A stretch of DNA of 64,000 nt from Pseudomonas paraeruginosa PA7. Its GTDB lineage: Bacteria; Pseudomonadota; Gammaproteobacteria; Pseudomonadales; Pseudomonadaceae. The notes under the pieces were generated by a model. The model saw only the letters and a list, made by a program, of their open reading frames with translations, made no database searches and had not been told where the DNA came from. This document shows, in pieces, positions 17,013 to 25,744 of this stretch. The stretch covers positions 4,096,001 to 4,160,000 of the forward strand of contig NC_009656.1 of the NCBI RefSeq assembly GCF_000017205.1. The letters run 5' to 3'. The stretch's first letter is position 1. Every line of letters begins with the position of its first letter. The translations under genes were made by a program, and so were the position numbers.

Positions 17013-17537
17013 ATGGCTCTCTATAGCGCTGGCGTCGAGTACGGCATCCATTGCCTGCTGTTCCTCGCCGACGAGAAAGGTGACAGCCGCGAGTCCAGCG
17101 TGCGCGCCCTCGCCGAACTGCAGGGGGTGCCCCCGGAATTGCTGGCCAAGGTCTTCACCCGCCTGGCCAAGGCCGGCCTGGTGGCGGCCACCGAAGGCGT
17201 GCGCGGCGGCTTCCGCCTGGCGCGTCCGGCCAACGAGATCAGCGTGCTCGACGTGGTCCGCGCCATCGATGGCGACAAGTCGATCTTCGAGTGCCGGGAG
17301 ATCCGCGAGCGCTGTGCGCTCTTCGAAGGCAACCCGCCATCCTGGGCGACCCGCAATACCTGCTCGATCCACGCGGTGATGCTCACCGCGCAGAAGCGCA
17401 TGGAAGAAGCGCTGGCCCAGCAGACCATCCTCGACCTGGTGCGCCGGGTAGGGCGCAGCGCGCCGCCCGAGTTCGGCGAGCAGGTGCTGCGCTGGATGGA
17501 AGCCAGCCGCGAAGGCCGCAACCCCACCCGCGACTGA
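17013..17537 (+). CDS. Rrf2-family transcriptional regulator
   Basis: The 174-residue protein has the Rrf2 winged helix (ALYSAGVEYGIHCLLFLAD ... LAKVFTRLAKAGLVAATEGVRGGFRLARP). Three cysteines, C94, C101 and C117, lie where Rrf2 sensors hold a cluster, but their spacing (C-x6-C-x15-C) differs from IscR and NsrR. This suggests a redox or Fe-S sensor with a different geometry. GGAG is placed 7 bases before the ATG. It is divergent from the NADH dehydrogenase-like gene and separated from it by a perfect palindrome, which it most likely binds. It corresponds to PA2692 by memory. Confidence 0.85.
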   Translation: MALYSAGVEYGIHCLLFLADEKGDSRESSVRALAELQGVPPELLAKVFTRLAKAGLVAATEGVRGGFRLARPANEISVLDVVRAIDGDKSIFECREIRERCALFEGNPPSWATRNTCSIHAVMLTAQKRMEEALAQQTILDLVRRVGRSAPPEFGEQVLRWMEASREGRNPTRD

Positions 17538-17705
17538 GTCCCTGCGCCAGGCGAGCCGGCGCCGCAAGTCCCTTTCGCGGAAAACACCATTGTCGACTGC
17601 GGTGCTAATCGCGCCGGCGTTTCTCCCTACCCTATCCCCAGAGGCCGCCGTAGAGCGGCCGCCGGCCCACTGCAACGGCCCGTGTCCAACTTGCGTGATA
17701 GGTGA

Positions 17706-18209
17706 ATGATGGAACCTGGCAGCTACCAACTGACCATGAGCGTGCTCATGACCCCCGACAAGGCGAACTTCTCCGGCAACGTCCATGGCGGCGCCCTGCT
17801 CAAGCTCCTCGACGAGGTGGCCTTCGCCTGCGCCAAACGCTACGCCGGACGCTACGTGGTGACCCTGTCGGTGGATCAGGTGATCTTCCGCGAGCCGATC
17901 CATGTCGGCGAACTGGTGACCTTCCTCGCCTCGGTGAACTACACCGGGCGCACTTCGATGGAGGTCGGGGTGAAGGTGATGACCGAGAACATCCACGAGC
18001 GCACCGTGCGCCATACCAACAGCTGTTTCTTCACCATGGTGGCGATGGACGACCAGCGTCGGCCAGTGGCGGTGCGTCCGCTGGAACCGGAGACGCCGAC
18101 CGAGAAGCGCCGCTACGCCCAGGCCCTGGCCCGGCGCGAGCAGCGCAAGCTGATGGAGCTGCGCTACCAGGAGATCCGCGAACAGGTGGATCACGCGATG
18201 CCGGCCTGA
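17706..18209 (+). CDS. Hotdog-fold acyl-CoA thioesterase
   Basis: The 167-residue protein matches the YciA/acyl-CoA hydrolase family, which hydrolyses acyl-CoA to free acid and CoA. The active-site signature is NFSGNVHGGALLKLLDEVAF, with the Asn/His-Gly-Gly and Asp residues in place, followed by the second strand motif IHVGELVTFLASVNYTGRTS. The basic C-terminal helix (EKRRYAQALARREQRKLMEL) is typical. Two adjacent ATGs (17706 and 17709) follow AGGTGA; the second may be the better-spaced start. A short GC hairpin (17643-17660) lies upstream, and the 168-base gap before the gene holds nothing else I recognise. Confidence 0.85.
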   Translation: MMEPGSYQLTMSVLMTPDKANFSGNVHGGALLKLLDEVAFACAKRYAGRYVVTLSVDQVIFREPIHVGELVTFLASVNYTGRTSMEVGVKVMTENIHERTVRHTNSCFFTMVAMDDQRRPVAVRPLEPETPTEKRRYAQALARREQRKLMELRYQEIREQVDHAMPA

Positions 18210-18236
18210 ACACCGCCCGGCCCGCGGGCCGGGTCC

Positions 18237-18563
18237 TCAGCCCTCGCCGACCAGGCTCTCGAACGCTTCTTCCAGCACGCTGGCGCTGCCGGGCCGGACC
18301 ACCCGCGCCACCTCGCGGCCATCGCGCAGGAAGACGAAGGTCGGCCACAGCTTGACCTGGAACGAGCGGCCCAGGCGCCGGCCAGGGCCGTCCTCGATCT
18401 TCAGGTGGGCGACCTCCGGGTAGTCGTCGAGCACTTCCGCCAGCAACGGCTGGGCAGCCTGGCAATGGCCGCACCAGTCGGTGCCGAACTCCACCAGGGT
18501 CGGACCGGCGAGCCGGTCCAGTTCGTCGCGCGCCGGTGCCTCGGCGCTGTATCGGCTGTTCAT
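18237..18563 (-). CDS. Thioredoxin-like protein with CGHC active site
   Basis: The 108-residue cytoplasmic protein has a thioredoxin fold with the redox motif WCGHC (residues 30-34; cysteines C31 and C34) and the cis-Pro loop WPTF. CGHC rather than CGPC implies a more oxidising potential, as in protein disulfide isomerases. There is no signal peptide. It starts 80 bases after the DUF1615 lipoprotein gene on the same strand and may be co-transcribed with it. It is convergent with the thioesterase gene. By memory it corresponds to PA2694. Confidence 0.85.
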   Translation of the reverse strand: MNSRYSAEAPARDELDRLAGPTLVEFGTDWCGHCQAAQPLLAEVLDDYPEVAHLKIEDGPGRRLGRSFQVKLWPTFVFLRDGREVARVVRPGSASVLEEAFESLVGEG

Positions 18564-18643
18564 GCGTTGCGTCTCCGTGACGATGGCTGACAGGACGACA
18601 GACTGTCGCGGCGGGATCGGGTTCGACCCGCCCGACGATGTCC

Positions 18644-19747
18644 TCAGCGTCCGCGGGCGCGGACCATGCAGCGCTGGTAGCGTTCGTCGACGCGCTTGGC
18701 GAACCAGGCGGTGGTCAGCTTGCGGGTGATCTTCGGGCTTTCCAGCGTGATGCCCGGCAGCACCGCGCGCGGCAGTTGCTTGCCGGTGGCCGCCTCGGCC
18801 AGGGCGAAGACCTTGCGGTACAGCGCGCTGTCGGCGAAGTCCGCGCTGTCGCCCTGCTCCAGCGCCCGGCGGATCGCCGCGTCGCTCATGTCCAGGCGCT
18901 TGCCCAGGGCGCGCACGGCCAGCTCGGTGGAGCCCGGCGTGCGCGTGCCGTAGCGGATCAGGTCGCCATCCAGCGCCAGCGGGATCCCCGAGACGCGACT
19001 CAGCGCGCTCTGGAAGGCGGCGTTGCGGCTGGCGTACCAGCCGGCGTTGAAGTCGGCGAAGCGGTACAGCGGCGCCGGGTAGTCCACCGGATAGCCGAGC
19101 AGGTGGGCGATGCCGAAATACATGCCGCCGCGCCGGCTGAACACTTCGCGGCGGATGCTGCCATCCACCGGGTAGGGATAACCGTCGGCGTGGCGCTCGG
19201 CGAAAGCGATGCTGACCTGCATCGGCCCGCCGGTGTGCACCGGGTTGAAGCCGCCGAACAGCTTGCCGCCCATGGGCACGATGGCGATGAAGTCGTCGAA
19301 GGTCTCGCTCAGCTCCTTCTCCGTCCGCGCCGCGGCCAGGCGCTGGCTGTAGGTCCGCCCATCGGGCGACTTGATACCCAGCGCCGAGCTGACCAGGAAC
19401 GCCGGCACGTGCAGCTTGCCGGCGCGGCGCTCGAGTTCGCGGGTGGCGATCCTGCCCAGGCCGGCTACCGGCGGGTCGACCTGGTAGGTGGACTCCTGCT
19501 CGGTCACCGCCAGCACCGCACAGAGATTCTCGTCGCTGGGGTAGACCTGCTGGGCGGAAAAGGCCGCGTAGATATCGCGGGCCCAACCCTGGCGATCGCG
19601 CACCGTGGCCGGCATCAGACGGACGATCTTCGCCCGTACTTCGTCGGGGTTGGGCGGCGGCGGCTCCGCCGACCGCGAACTGCACCCGGCCAGCGCCAGG
19701 AGCATGGCCAGCCCCGTTACGCCGCAACCCTGGCGTACTGCTTTCAT
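18644..19747 (-). CDS. DUF1615 family lipoprotein
   Basis: The 367-residue protein has a lipobox LALAGC with Cys22 after a short hydrophobic segment, so it is likely a lipoprotein facing the periplasm. The body resembles DUF1615 proteins, which have a conserved CAVLAVTEQES segment and GGFNPVHTGGPMQVSIAFAE. The Glu in the first segment and the overall pattern recall lysozyme-like enzymes, but that is only a suggestion. No function is established. Start supported by position of the lipobox. It precedes the thioredoxin-like gene. Confidence 0.75.
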   Translation of the reverse strand: MKAVRQGCGVTGLAMLLALAGCSSRSAEPPPPNPDEVRAKIVRLMPATVRDRQGWARDIYAAFSAQQVYPSDENLCAVLAVTEQESTYQVDPPVAGLGRIATRELERRAGKLHVPAFLVSSALGIKSPDGRTYSQRLAAARTEKELSETFDDFIAIVPMGGKLFGGFNPVHTGGPMQVSIAFAERHADGYPYPVDGSIRREVFSRRGGMYFGIAHLLGYPVDYPAPLYRFADFNAGWYASRNAAFQSALSRVSGIPLALDGDLIRYGTRTPGSTELAVRALGKRLDMSDAAIRRALEQGDSADFADSALYRKVFALAEAATGKQLPRAVLPGITLESPKITRKLTTAWFAKRVDERYQRCMVRARGR

Positions 19748-19860
19748 CTGCGATTCCCTGTTCCGTTGCGAAGTGGGCGGCCGGTGGCGACCGCCGAAGC
19801 CAGGGCATTCTAGCCGAGCATCCGGCGGCTTCCGTACCGTCCGTCACGCACGGTCGCGCT

Positions 19861-20754
19861 TCAGAGCGCTGCGTCGGCGCGCTGCCGCTTGACCCGGCGC
19901 CAGGTCGAGGGCGAGGCGCCGGCCAGCCGGAGAAAGATCCGCGAGAAATGCGGCTGGTCGGAAAAGCCGCAGGCGACGCCGATCTGCGACAGCGGTTCGT
20001 CGCTGCCCAGCATCAGCTCCTTGGCCCTGTCGACGCGCATGCGCATCAGCCATTCGTGGGGCGACACACCGGTGCTGCACTTGAAGGCCTTGGTGAAATA
20101 GCTGCGCGAGAGGCCGCACTCCTCGGCCAGGCGCGCCACCGATACGCCCTCGCTCAGATGCCCGGCGATCAGCTCCTTGGCCCTGCGCAATTGCCAGGGC
20201 GCCAGGCCCTTGCCAGTACAGGCCGGGACCGGGGTCGAGGCGAAGCGATCCTGGACGTGGGTCAATAGCGCCAGCATGACCTGTTCGATGAACAGCTCGT
20301 TGCGCTCCCCCGCCCTGGCGAAGCTGGGCAGCAGCGCCAGGGCCAGGTGATAGACCACCGGGTCGTCGACGCCGATGATCCGCTCCGGTTCGGCGGACAT
20401 GCGCTGCCCCTCTTCGTAAAGAAACTCCTTTATCGAAGCGCGCGGCAACATGAAGCGGACATTGTCGTAAGTTGCCCGGTGCTGGCACTTTATTTCATCG
20501 CCAAGATAGGCGATGGAGATACTTTTCTGCGGATGACCGCCATCGAATACCAGTTTTTTTCCATTCCAGAGACGGTGGGAGTTGAAGTCGCGCAACTGAA
20601 CGATGACGGAAAACGAATCGGCACAAGGAATATGGATGACCTTGTCCGGATCGGGAGTCGTCTCACTGTTGCGAATCAAGGCGTATCCCTCTCCCCTTAT
20701 GATGTTCCCTGGCGTGGGCTGGTCGCTCTTTGTTCTGTCTACGGCAACAGTCAT
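19861..20754 (-). CDS. AraC-family transcriptional regulator
   Basis: The protein (297 residues from the ATG at 20754) has an N-terminal domain of the kind found with isochorismatase-type clusters and a C-terminal AraC domain with two helix-turn-helix units (VSVARLAEECGLSRSYFTKAFK and PLSQIGVACGFSDQPHFSRIF). I prefer 20754 because GGGG lies 5 bases upstream; an ATG at 20772 would add six residues. It is downstream of and on the same strand as the XapX and isochorismatase-like genes, which it may regulate. It uses more AT-rich codons in its N-terminal half than its neighbours do. Confidence 0.82.
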   Translation of the reverse strand: MTVAVDRTKSDQPTPGNIIRGEGYALIRNSETTPDPDKVIHIPCADSFSVIVQLRDFNSHRLWNGKKLVFDGGHPQKSISIAYLGDEIKCQHRATYDNVRFMLPRASIKEFLYEEGQRMSAEPERIIGVDDPVVYHLALALLPSFARAGERNELFIEQVMLALLTHVQDRFASTPVPACTGKGLAPWQLRRAKELIAGHLSEGVSVARLAEECGLSRSYFTKAFKCSTGVSPHEWLMRMRVDRAKELMLGSDEPLSQIGVACGFSDQPHFSRIFLRLAGASPSTWRRVKRQRADAAL

Positions 20755-20822
20755 GACTCCCCCTGATTCCATGCGCCTGATGATCTGCTGAAATATTCAC
20801 TTTCGACGCGATACAGGACGCA

Positions 20823-20859
20823 CGAAAGCTCCCAGAGATTAATCCGAGGGAGCCTTTCG
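20823..20859. terminator. Hairpin between XapX gene and araC
   Basis: CGAAAGCTCCC (20823-20833) pairs with GGGAGCCTTTCG (20848-20859) with a single bulge. It lies in the 169-base gap between the XapX gene end and the AraC start, both on the minus strand. No U-run follows on either strand, so it may be a factor-dependent end or an RNA-stability element. The rest of the gap is AT-rich and probably holds the araC promoter. Confidence 0.4.
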
Positions 20860-20923
20860 GGGAAATCGAACCCGACGAAGGTAACTAGAAGATTACCATC
20901 GCATTACGCGATAATTATAACGT

Positions 20924-21205
20924 TCAACCCTTTTCCTTTTCCGACGGGCCAGCGACCTGGTCGAGGCGATGCCGACCCGGTAGTTGCCCCAGCACATGGC
21001 CGACCGAACCCGCCTTGTCGCAGGCCGAGGCGAACGCGCAACCGCCGAGCAATTGCTTGCCGACCGGGATGACCTGCTCGCCGAGCAGGATGCCGAGCAA
21101 CCCCACCAGCGCCACCAGCGGCGGAGCCGGCGAACGCACCTGCAACAGGCTGTACACGATCCCCACCAACAGTCCGGCGCCCAGCGACAATACGTAGAGC
21201 TTCAT
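20924..21205 (-). CDS. XapX domain (DUF1427) membrane protein
   Basis: The 93-residue protein has two hydrophobic segments (residues about 3-21 and 28-46) with the XapX signature SLGAGLLVGIVYSLLQVRSPAPP and a GILLGEQ loop, then a basic soluble tail. XapX proteins are small membrane proteins often next to cysteine-hydrolase genes; one member was linked to xanthosine permease, but the role is unclear. AAGGAG is upstream of the ATG. The gene follows the isochorismatase-like gene after 56 bases, so the two probably form an operon. Confidence 0.82.
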   Translation of the reverse strand: MKLYVLSLGAGLLVGIVYSLLQVRSPAPPLVALVGLLGILLGEQVIPVGKQLLGGCAFASACDKAGSVGHVLGQLPGRHRLDQVAGPSEKEKG

Positions 21206-21261
21206 CTTCGTTCTCCTTCGCGGCCGTGCCGCCCGGCGGGCCGGAGCGGCACGGCCGGCAT

Positions 21262-21942
21262 TCACTTGGCCGGATTCGGGCCGATGCGTTCGCCGTGGGT
21301 CACCCGCTCGGGCGCCTTGTGCACCATGGTGTAGGCGTAGTCCACCCCCATCCCGTAGGCCCCGGAATGCTCCTTGGCGATGGCCATCACGGCGTCGTAG
21401 GTATCCCGGCGGGCCCAGTCGCGCTGCCATTCCAGCAGGACCTGTTGCCAGGTCACCGGTACCGCGCCGGCCTGGACCATGCGGTCCATGGCGTACTTGT
21501 GGGCGTCGCTGGAGGTGCCGCCCGAGGCATCGGCCACCATGTAGATCTCGTAGCCGCCCTCGAGCATGGCGCAGAGGGCGAAGGTGGTGTTGCAGACCTC
21601 GGTCCACAGCCCGGCGACCACGACCTTCTTGCGCCCCGCGGCGGCCAGCGAGTCGCGCACGTTCTGGTCGTCCCAGGAGTTCATCGAGGTGCGCTCGAGG
21701 ATCTTCTGCTCGGGGAACACCGCCAGCAGCTCCGGATAGGTCGGGCCGGAAAAGCTGTCGGTTTCCACCGTGGTGATGGTCACCGGGATGTCGAACACCT
21801 TCGCCGCCTTGGCCAGGCCCACTACGTTGTTCTTCAGCGTCTGGCGATCGATGGACTGTACACCGAATGCCATCTGTGGCTGCTGGTCGATGAAGATGAT
21901 CTGACTGTTCTGCGGAGTTAGAACTTCGAGATAGTGGCTCAT
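21262..21942 (-). CDS. Isochorismatase-like cysteine hydrolase (YcaC type)
   Basis: The 226-residue protein has the isochorismatase fold with D19 (FIDQQPQM), a basic residue on the middle strand (RKKVVVAGLW) and the Cys nucleophile in LWTEVCNTTFAL. The length and the sequence SGPTYPELLAVFPEQ match YcaC-like hydrolases rather than true isochorismatases or nicotinamidases. The substrate is unknown. AGGAAAC precedes the start. A 7-base-arm palindrome (21975-21992) lies 33 bases upstream. It pairs with the XapX gene downstream and probably corresponds to PA2698. Confidence 0.85.
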   Translation of the reverse strand: MSHYLEVLTPQNSQIIFIDQQPQMAFGVQSIDRQTLKNNVVGLAKAAKVFDIPVTITTVETDSFSGPTYPELLAVFPEQKILERTSMNSWDDQNVRDSLAAAGRKKVVVAGLWTEVCNTTFALCAMLEGGYEIYMVADASGGTSSDAHKYAMDRMVQAGAVPVTWQQVLLEWQRDWARRDTYDAVMAIAKEHSGAYGMGVDYAYTMVHKAPERVTHGERIGPNPAK

Positions 21943-22407
21943 GATTGTTTCCTGACGACGAACGATTAATTCCAGCTGTTGCGCACAACAGCACGCGGGC
22001 CAACGGACAACTTTCCGAGGCCGACCAGACTATGAAGCATGGATATTAAAAAAAACAAACCTTTCGAGAAAATAAATCGCCGAACGACAGTATCCGTGAA
22101 AGTTGAACAGCGTTATTGAAAACATTCGGCACATAGATACAAAAAGCGCACATCGAGACAATAGGAACAGGACTCCCATCCAGCACAATCGACAGTCCAC
22201 CCAATAACAAAAGTGCCTATCAAGTTCAGGATCGGGCTCGCGCCTTATCTGGACTCCATTAGCAGAAAGTTGCGCTTGCAGGAGGACGCGTCATTCGGCA
22301 AAGCCGCTCTTTCGTCCCGCACGTTTCCTGCCGCACCTATCCTGTCCGGTGGCTTCTCTCGCCGCCGCCTTCGCTGACCGATTCCGCCCCGTCGCCAGGA
22401 GCACGCC
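21943..22407. other. Intergenic region with a palindrome, divergent promoters
   Basis: This 465-base gap separates the isochorismatase-like gene (minus) from the amidohydrolase gene (plus). It is much more AT-rich than the genes, particularly 22030-22240. GCTGTTG (21975-21981) and CAACAGC (21986-21992) form a perfect inverted repeat around CGCA, a possible operator. I find no convincing open frame, RNA gene or terminator in the rest. Confidence 0.5.
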
Positions 22408-24387
22408 ATGAGCCACGATCCGCCGAGCAAGAACCGCCGCCATTTCCTCGCTACCAGTTCGGTGCTGGGCGCCGCCGGGGCCCTGTGGTCCGCCCTGCCC
22501 TTCGCCGACGCCGCCAGCCTTTCTCCCGCAAGCAACCCAGGAGGTTCCATGACCGCCGACCTGATCCTGCACAACGGCCGCTTCCACACCGTGGACCGCG
22601 ACAACCCCAGCGCCACCGCCGTGGCGATCAAGGACGGGCGCTTCCTCGCCGTCGGCAGCGACGCCGAGGCCATGCTCCATCGCGGCAGCGCCACCCAGGT
22701 CATCGACCTGCGGAAGCGCTGCGTGATCCCCGGTCTCAACGATTCGCACCTGCACCTGATCCGCGGCGGCCTCAACTACAATCTGGAGCTGCGCTGGGAA
22801 GGCGTACCGTCGCTGGCCGACGCCCTGCGCATGCTCAAGGCCCAGGCCGAACGCACGCCCAGCCCTCAGTGGGTGCGGGTGGTCGGCGGCTGGAACGAAT
22901 TCCAGTTCGCCGAGAAGCGCATGCCGACCCTGGAGGAACTGAACAAGGCCGCGCCGGACACCCCGGTGTTCGTCCTCCACCTGTACGATCGTGCCCTGCT
23001 CAACCGCGCCGCCCTGCGCGTGGTCGGCTACACCAGGGACACGCCCAACCCGCCTGGCGGCGAGATCGTCCGCGACAGCAGCGGCGAACCCACCGGCATG
23101 CTGATCGCCCGGCCCAACGCGATGATTCTCTACGCCACCCTGGCCAAGGGACCGAAGCTGCCGCTGGAATACCAGGTCAACTCCACCCGCCAGTTCATGC
23201 GCGAGCTCAACCGCCTCGGCCTGACCAGCGCGATCGACGCCGGCGGCGGCTTCCAGAACTACCCGGACGACTACCAGGTGATTCGCGAACTGGCCGACCA
23301 GGGCCAGCTCACCGTGCGCATCGCCTACAACCTGTTCACCCAGAAACCCAAGGAAGAACTCGCCGACTTCAAGAACTGGACCGTCAGCGTCAAGTACGGC
23401 CAGGGCAGCGATTTCTTCCGCCACAACGGCGCCGGCGAAATGCTGGTGTTCTCCGCCGCCGACTTCGAGGACTTCCTCGAGCCGCGCCCTGACCTGCCGC
23501 GGAGCATGGAACAGGAGCTGGAGCCGGTGGTCCGCCACCTGGTGGAACAGCGCTGGCCGTTCCGCCTGCACGCCACCTACGACGAGTCGATCTCGCGGAT
23601 GCTCGACGTATTCGAGAAGGTCGACCGCGACATCCCGTTCAATGGCCTGCCCTGGTTCTTCGACCACGCCGAGACCATCACCCCACGCAACATCGAGCGG
23701 GTGCGGGCACTCGGCGGCGGCATCGCGATCCAGGACCGCATGGCCTTCCAGGGCGAGTACTTCGTCGACCGCTACGGTGCCAAGGCCGCCGAGGCCACGC
23801 CGCCGATCCAGCGCATGCTCGCCGAGGGCGTGCCGGTGGGTGCCGGCACCGACGCCACCCGGGTCTCCAGCTACAACCCCTGGACCTCGCTGTACTGGCT
23901 GGTCAGCGGCCGCACCGTCGGCGGCATGGCCCTGTATCCGCAGGGCCTGCCGCGGGAAACCGCGTTGCAGCTGTTCACCCAGGGCAGCGCCTGGTTCTCC
24001 AGCGAGCAGGGCAAGAAAGGACAGATCAAGGTTGGCCAGCTGGCCGACCTGGCGGCGCTGTCGGCGGACTTCTTCGGCGTCGAGGAAGAAGCCATCAAGT
24101 GGATCGAGTCGGTGCTCACGGTGGTCGACGGCAAGGTCGTCTATGCCGCCGCCGAGTTCGACAAGCTCGGTCCGCCGGCGCCGCCGGTGCTGCCGGACTG
24201 GTCGCCGGTGGCCAAGGTACCCGGCCACTGGCGGCAAGGCGCGCCGCTGACCGCCCAGGTCCACCAGTGCGTCGGTGCCTGCGCGGTACACGCCCACGAG
24301 CACAACCGCGCGCGCCACTCCAACGTACCGGTGAGCGACTTCCAGGGTTTCTGGGGCGCATTCGGCTGTTCCTGCTTCGCTTTCTGA
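22408..24387 (+). CDS. Tat-exported amidohydrolase (YtcJ/Amidohydro_3 family)
   Basis: The 659-residue protein begins with a twin-arginine signal (NRRHFLATSSVLGAAG), so it should be folded with its metal before export to the periplasm. The amidohydrolase body follows (DLILHNGRFHTVDRDNPSAT) with the metal-ligand motif NDSHLHLIRGG and later a GTDATR segment. The C-terminal tail has a Cys/His cluster (CVGACAVHAHEHNRARH) and ends CSCFAF, unusual for the family and perhaps another metal site. AGGAG precedes the ATG. A porin and an MFS transporter gene follow in the same direction, which suggests uptake and breakdown of an amide compound. Confidence 0.85.
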   Translation: MSHDPPSKNRRHFLATSSVLGAAGALWSALPFADAASLSPASNPGGSMTADLILHNGRFHTVDRDNPSATAVAIKDGRFLAVGSDAEAMLHRGSATQVIDLRKRCVIPGLNDSHLHLIRGGLNYNLELRWEGVPSLADALRMLKAQAERTPSPQWVRVVGGWNEFQFAEKRMPTLEELNKAAPDTPVFVLHLYDRALLNRAALRVVGYTRDTPNPPGGEIVRDSSGEPTGMLIARPNAMILYATLAKGPKLPLEYQVNSTRQFMRELNRLGLTSAIDAGGGFQNYPDDYQVIRELADQGQLTVRIAYNLFTQKPKEELADFKNWTVSVKYGQGSDFFRHNGAGEMLVFSAADFEDFLEPRPDLPRSMEQELEPVVRHLVEQRWPFRLHATYDESISRMLDVFEKVDRDIPFNGLPWFFDHAETITPRNIERVRALGGGIAIQDRMAFQGEYFVDRYGAKAAEATPPIQRMLAEGVPVGAGTDATRVSSYNPWTSLYWLVSGRTVGGMALYPQGLPRETALQLFTQGSAWFSSEQGKKGQIKVGQLADLAALSADFFGVEEEAIKWIESVLTVVDGKVVYAAAEFDKLGPPAPPVLPDWSPVAKVPGHWRQGAPLTAQVHQCVGACAVHAHEHNRARHSNVPVSDFQGFWGAFGCSCFAF

Positions 24388-24435
24388 CGTACCCGGGCGG
24401 GCCCTTCGCGGCCCGCCTCGCCCGGAGTTTTCCCG

Positions 24436-25743
24436 ATGATCCGCGTTCGACCGGTCGGCCGCCTGGCCCTTTTCCTGGCGCTGGGCGGCACCTCGCCGTG
24501 CCACGCCGCGGCCCAGGAACCCAAGGCGCCCGAGCTGCTGGAGTGGCGCCTGCTCAACCGCAACTACTTCCTTTACAACGACTATCGCCGCGCGGACGCC
24601 GGGCGCGGCTACCGCAAGGAATGGGCACACGGCCTGATCGCCGACCTGGAGTCGGCCTATACTCCCGGCCGCGTCGGTTTCGGCCTCGATCTCCACGGCT
24701 TCGCCGGCTTCAAACTCGACGGCGGACGTGGCCATGCCGGCACCGGCCTGTTGCCGCTGGACTCATCCGGCGATAACGCCAGCGAGTATTCCGACGCCGG
24801 CGCCGCACTCAAGCTGCGGCTCGGCGAGAGCCTGCTCAAGGTCGGCGAAATGACCGTCGAGACCCCGGTCTTCGACACCAGCGACAAGCGCCTGCAACCC
24901 CAGTACGCCAGGGGCTTCTTCCTGCAGAGCGACGACTTCGACCGCGTGCGGATCCAGGCCGGGCGCTTCACCGCCTTCAAGGAACAGGCCGCCAGTTCCG
25001 GCCATGGCGACTTCGACGGCTACGGCGCGAGCACCGCCGGCAGCGCCATCGGCTTCGCCGGCGCCAGCCTGGCGGCCAGCGACGACCTGAGCGGCTCGCT
25101 GTTCGCCGCGCAACTGGACAACGTCTGGCGCCAGGTCTATCTCAACATGAACCTGCAACGTGCCGCGTTCAGCCTGGATGGCAACCTCTATCGCACGCGC
25201 GACCAGGGCCGCAGCCGGGCCGGCGCGATCGACACCCTGGCCTACAGCCTGCAGTTGAAGTACCGCGTCGGCGCACAGGGGTTTTCCCTGGCCTACCAGC
25301 GTGTCCACGGCGACACGCCGTTCGACTTCGTCGGAGGTGACTCCATCTACCTCGCCAACTCGATCAAGTACGCCGACTTCAACGGCCCCGGCGAGCGCTC
25401 CTGGCAGGCCCGCTACGACCTCGACCTGGCGCCGTTCGGCCTGCCGGGGCTGAGCCTCATGGCGCGCTACGTCAGCGGCCGCGCCATCGACGGCAGCCAT
25501 GCGCCGGCCGGCGGCGCCTACAACCCGCTGGCCGCCGATGGCCGCTATCGGCCCCTGCTGGGCAGCGGCGGCAAGCACTGGGAGCGCGACCTCGACCTGC
25601 GCTACGTGTTCGCCTCGGGCCCGCTCAAGGACCTCTCGCTGAACGTCTCGCACCTCAGCCACCGGGCCAACGCGGCCCAGGCCGGCGACGACATCGACCG
25701 CCTCTACCTGATCGTCGAATACCCCCTCAAAGGCTCGCTCTGA
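24436..25743 (+). CDS. opdB: OprD-family outer-membrane porin, probably OpdB
   Basis: The 435-residue protein has a signal peptide ending near CHAAA (residue 26), then the OprD start (ELLEWRLLNRNYFLYNDYR). Family signatures include GYGASTAGSAIGFAG and SLQLKYRVGAQGFSLAYQ, and the strand AGDDIDRLYLIVEYPLKGSL ends the barrel. OprD-family porins are 18-strand channels selective for amino acids or carboxylates. In PAO1 the gene at this place is, as I recall, opdB (PA2700), linked to proline uptake. GGAG is 9 bases before the ATG. The gene lies between the amidohydrolase and an MFS gene whose start is one base after its stop. Confidence 0.82.
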   Translation: MIRVRPVGRLALFLALGGTSPCHAAAQEPKAPELLEWRLLNRNYFLYNDYRRADAGRGYRKEWAHGLIADLESAYTPGRVGFGLDLHGFAGFKLDGGRGHAGTGLLPLDSSGDNASEYSDAGAALKLRLGESLLKVGEMTVETPVFDTSDKRLQPQYARGFFLQSDDFDRVRIQAGRFTAFKEQAASSGHGDFDGYGASTAGSAIGFAGASLAASDDLSGSLFAAQLDNVWRQVYLNMNLQRAAFSLDGNLYRTRDQGRSRAGAIDTLAYSLQLKYRVGAQGFSLAYQRVHGDTPFDFVGGDSIYLANSIKYADFNGPGERSWQARYDLDLAPFGLPGLSLMARYVSGRAIDGSHAPAGGAYNPLAADGRYRPLLGSGGKHWERDLDLRYVFASGPLKDLSLNVSHLSHRANAAQAGDDIDRLYLIVEYPLKGSL

Positions 25744-25744
25744 C

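Noticed and set aside
22291-24735. 814-codon open frame opposite the amidohydrolase gene
   Set aside because: Composition-driven shadow frame; the plus-strand gene has a Tat signal, motifs and a ribosome site.
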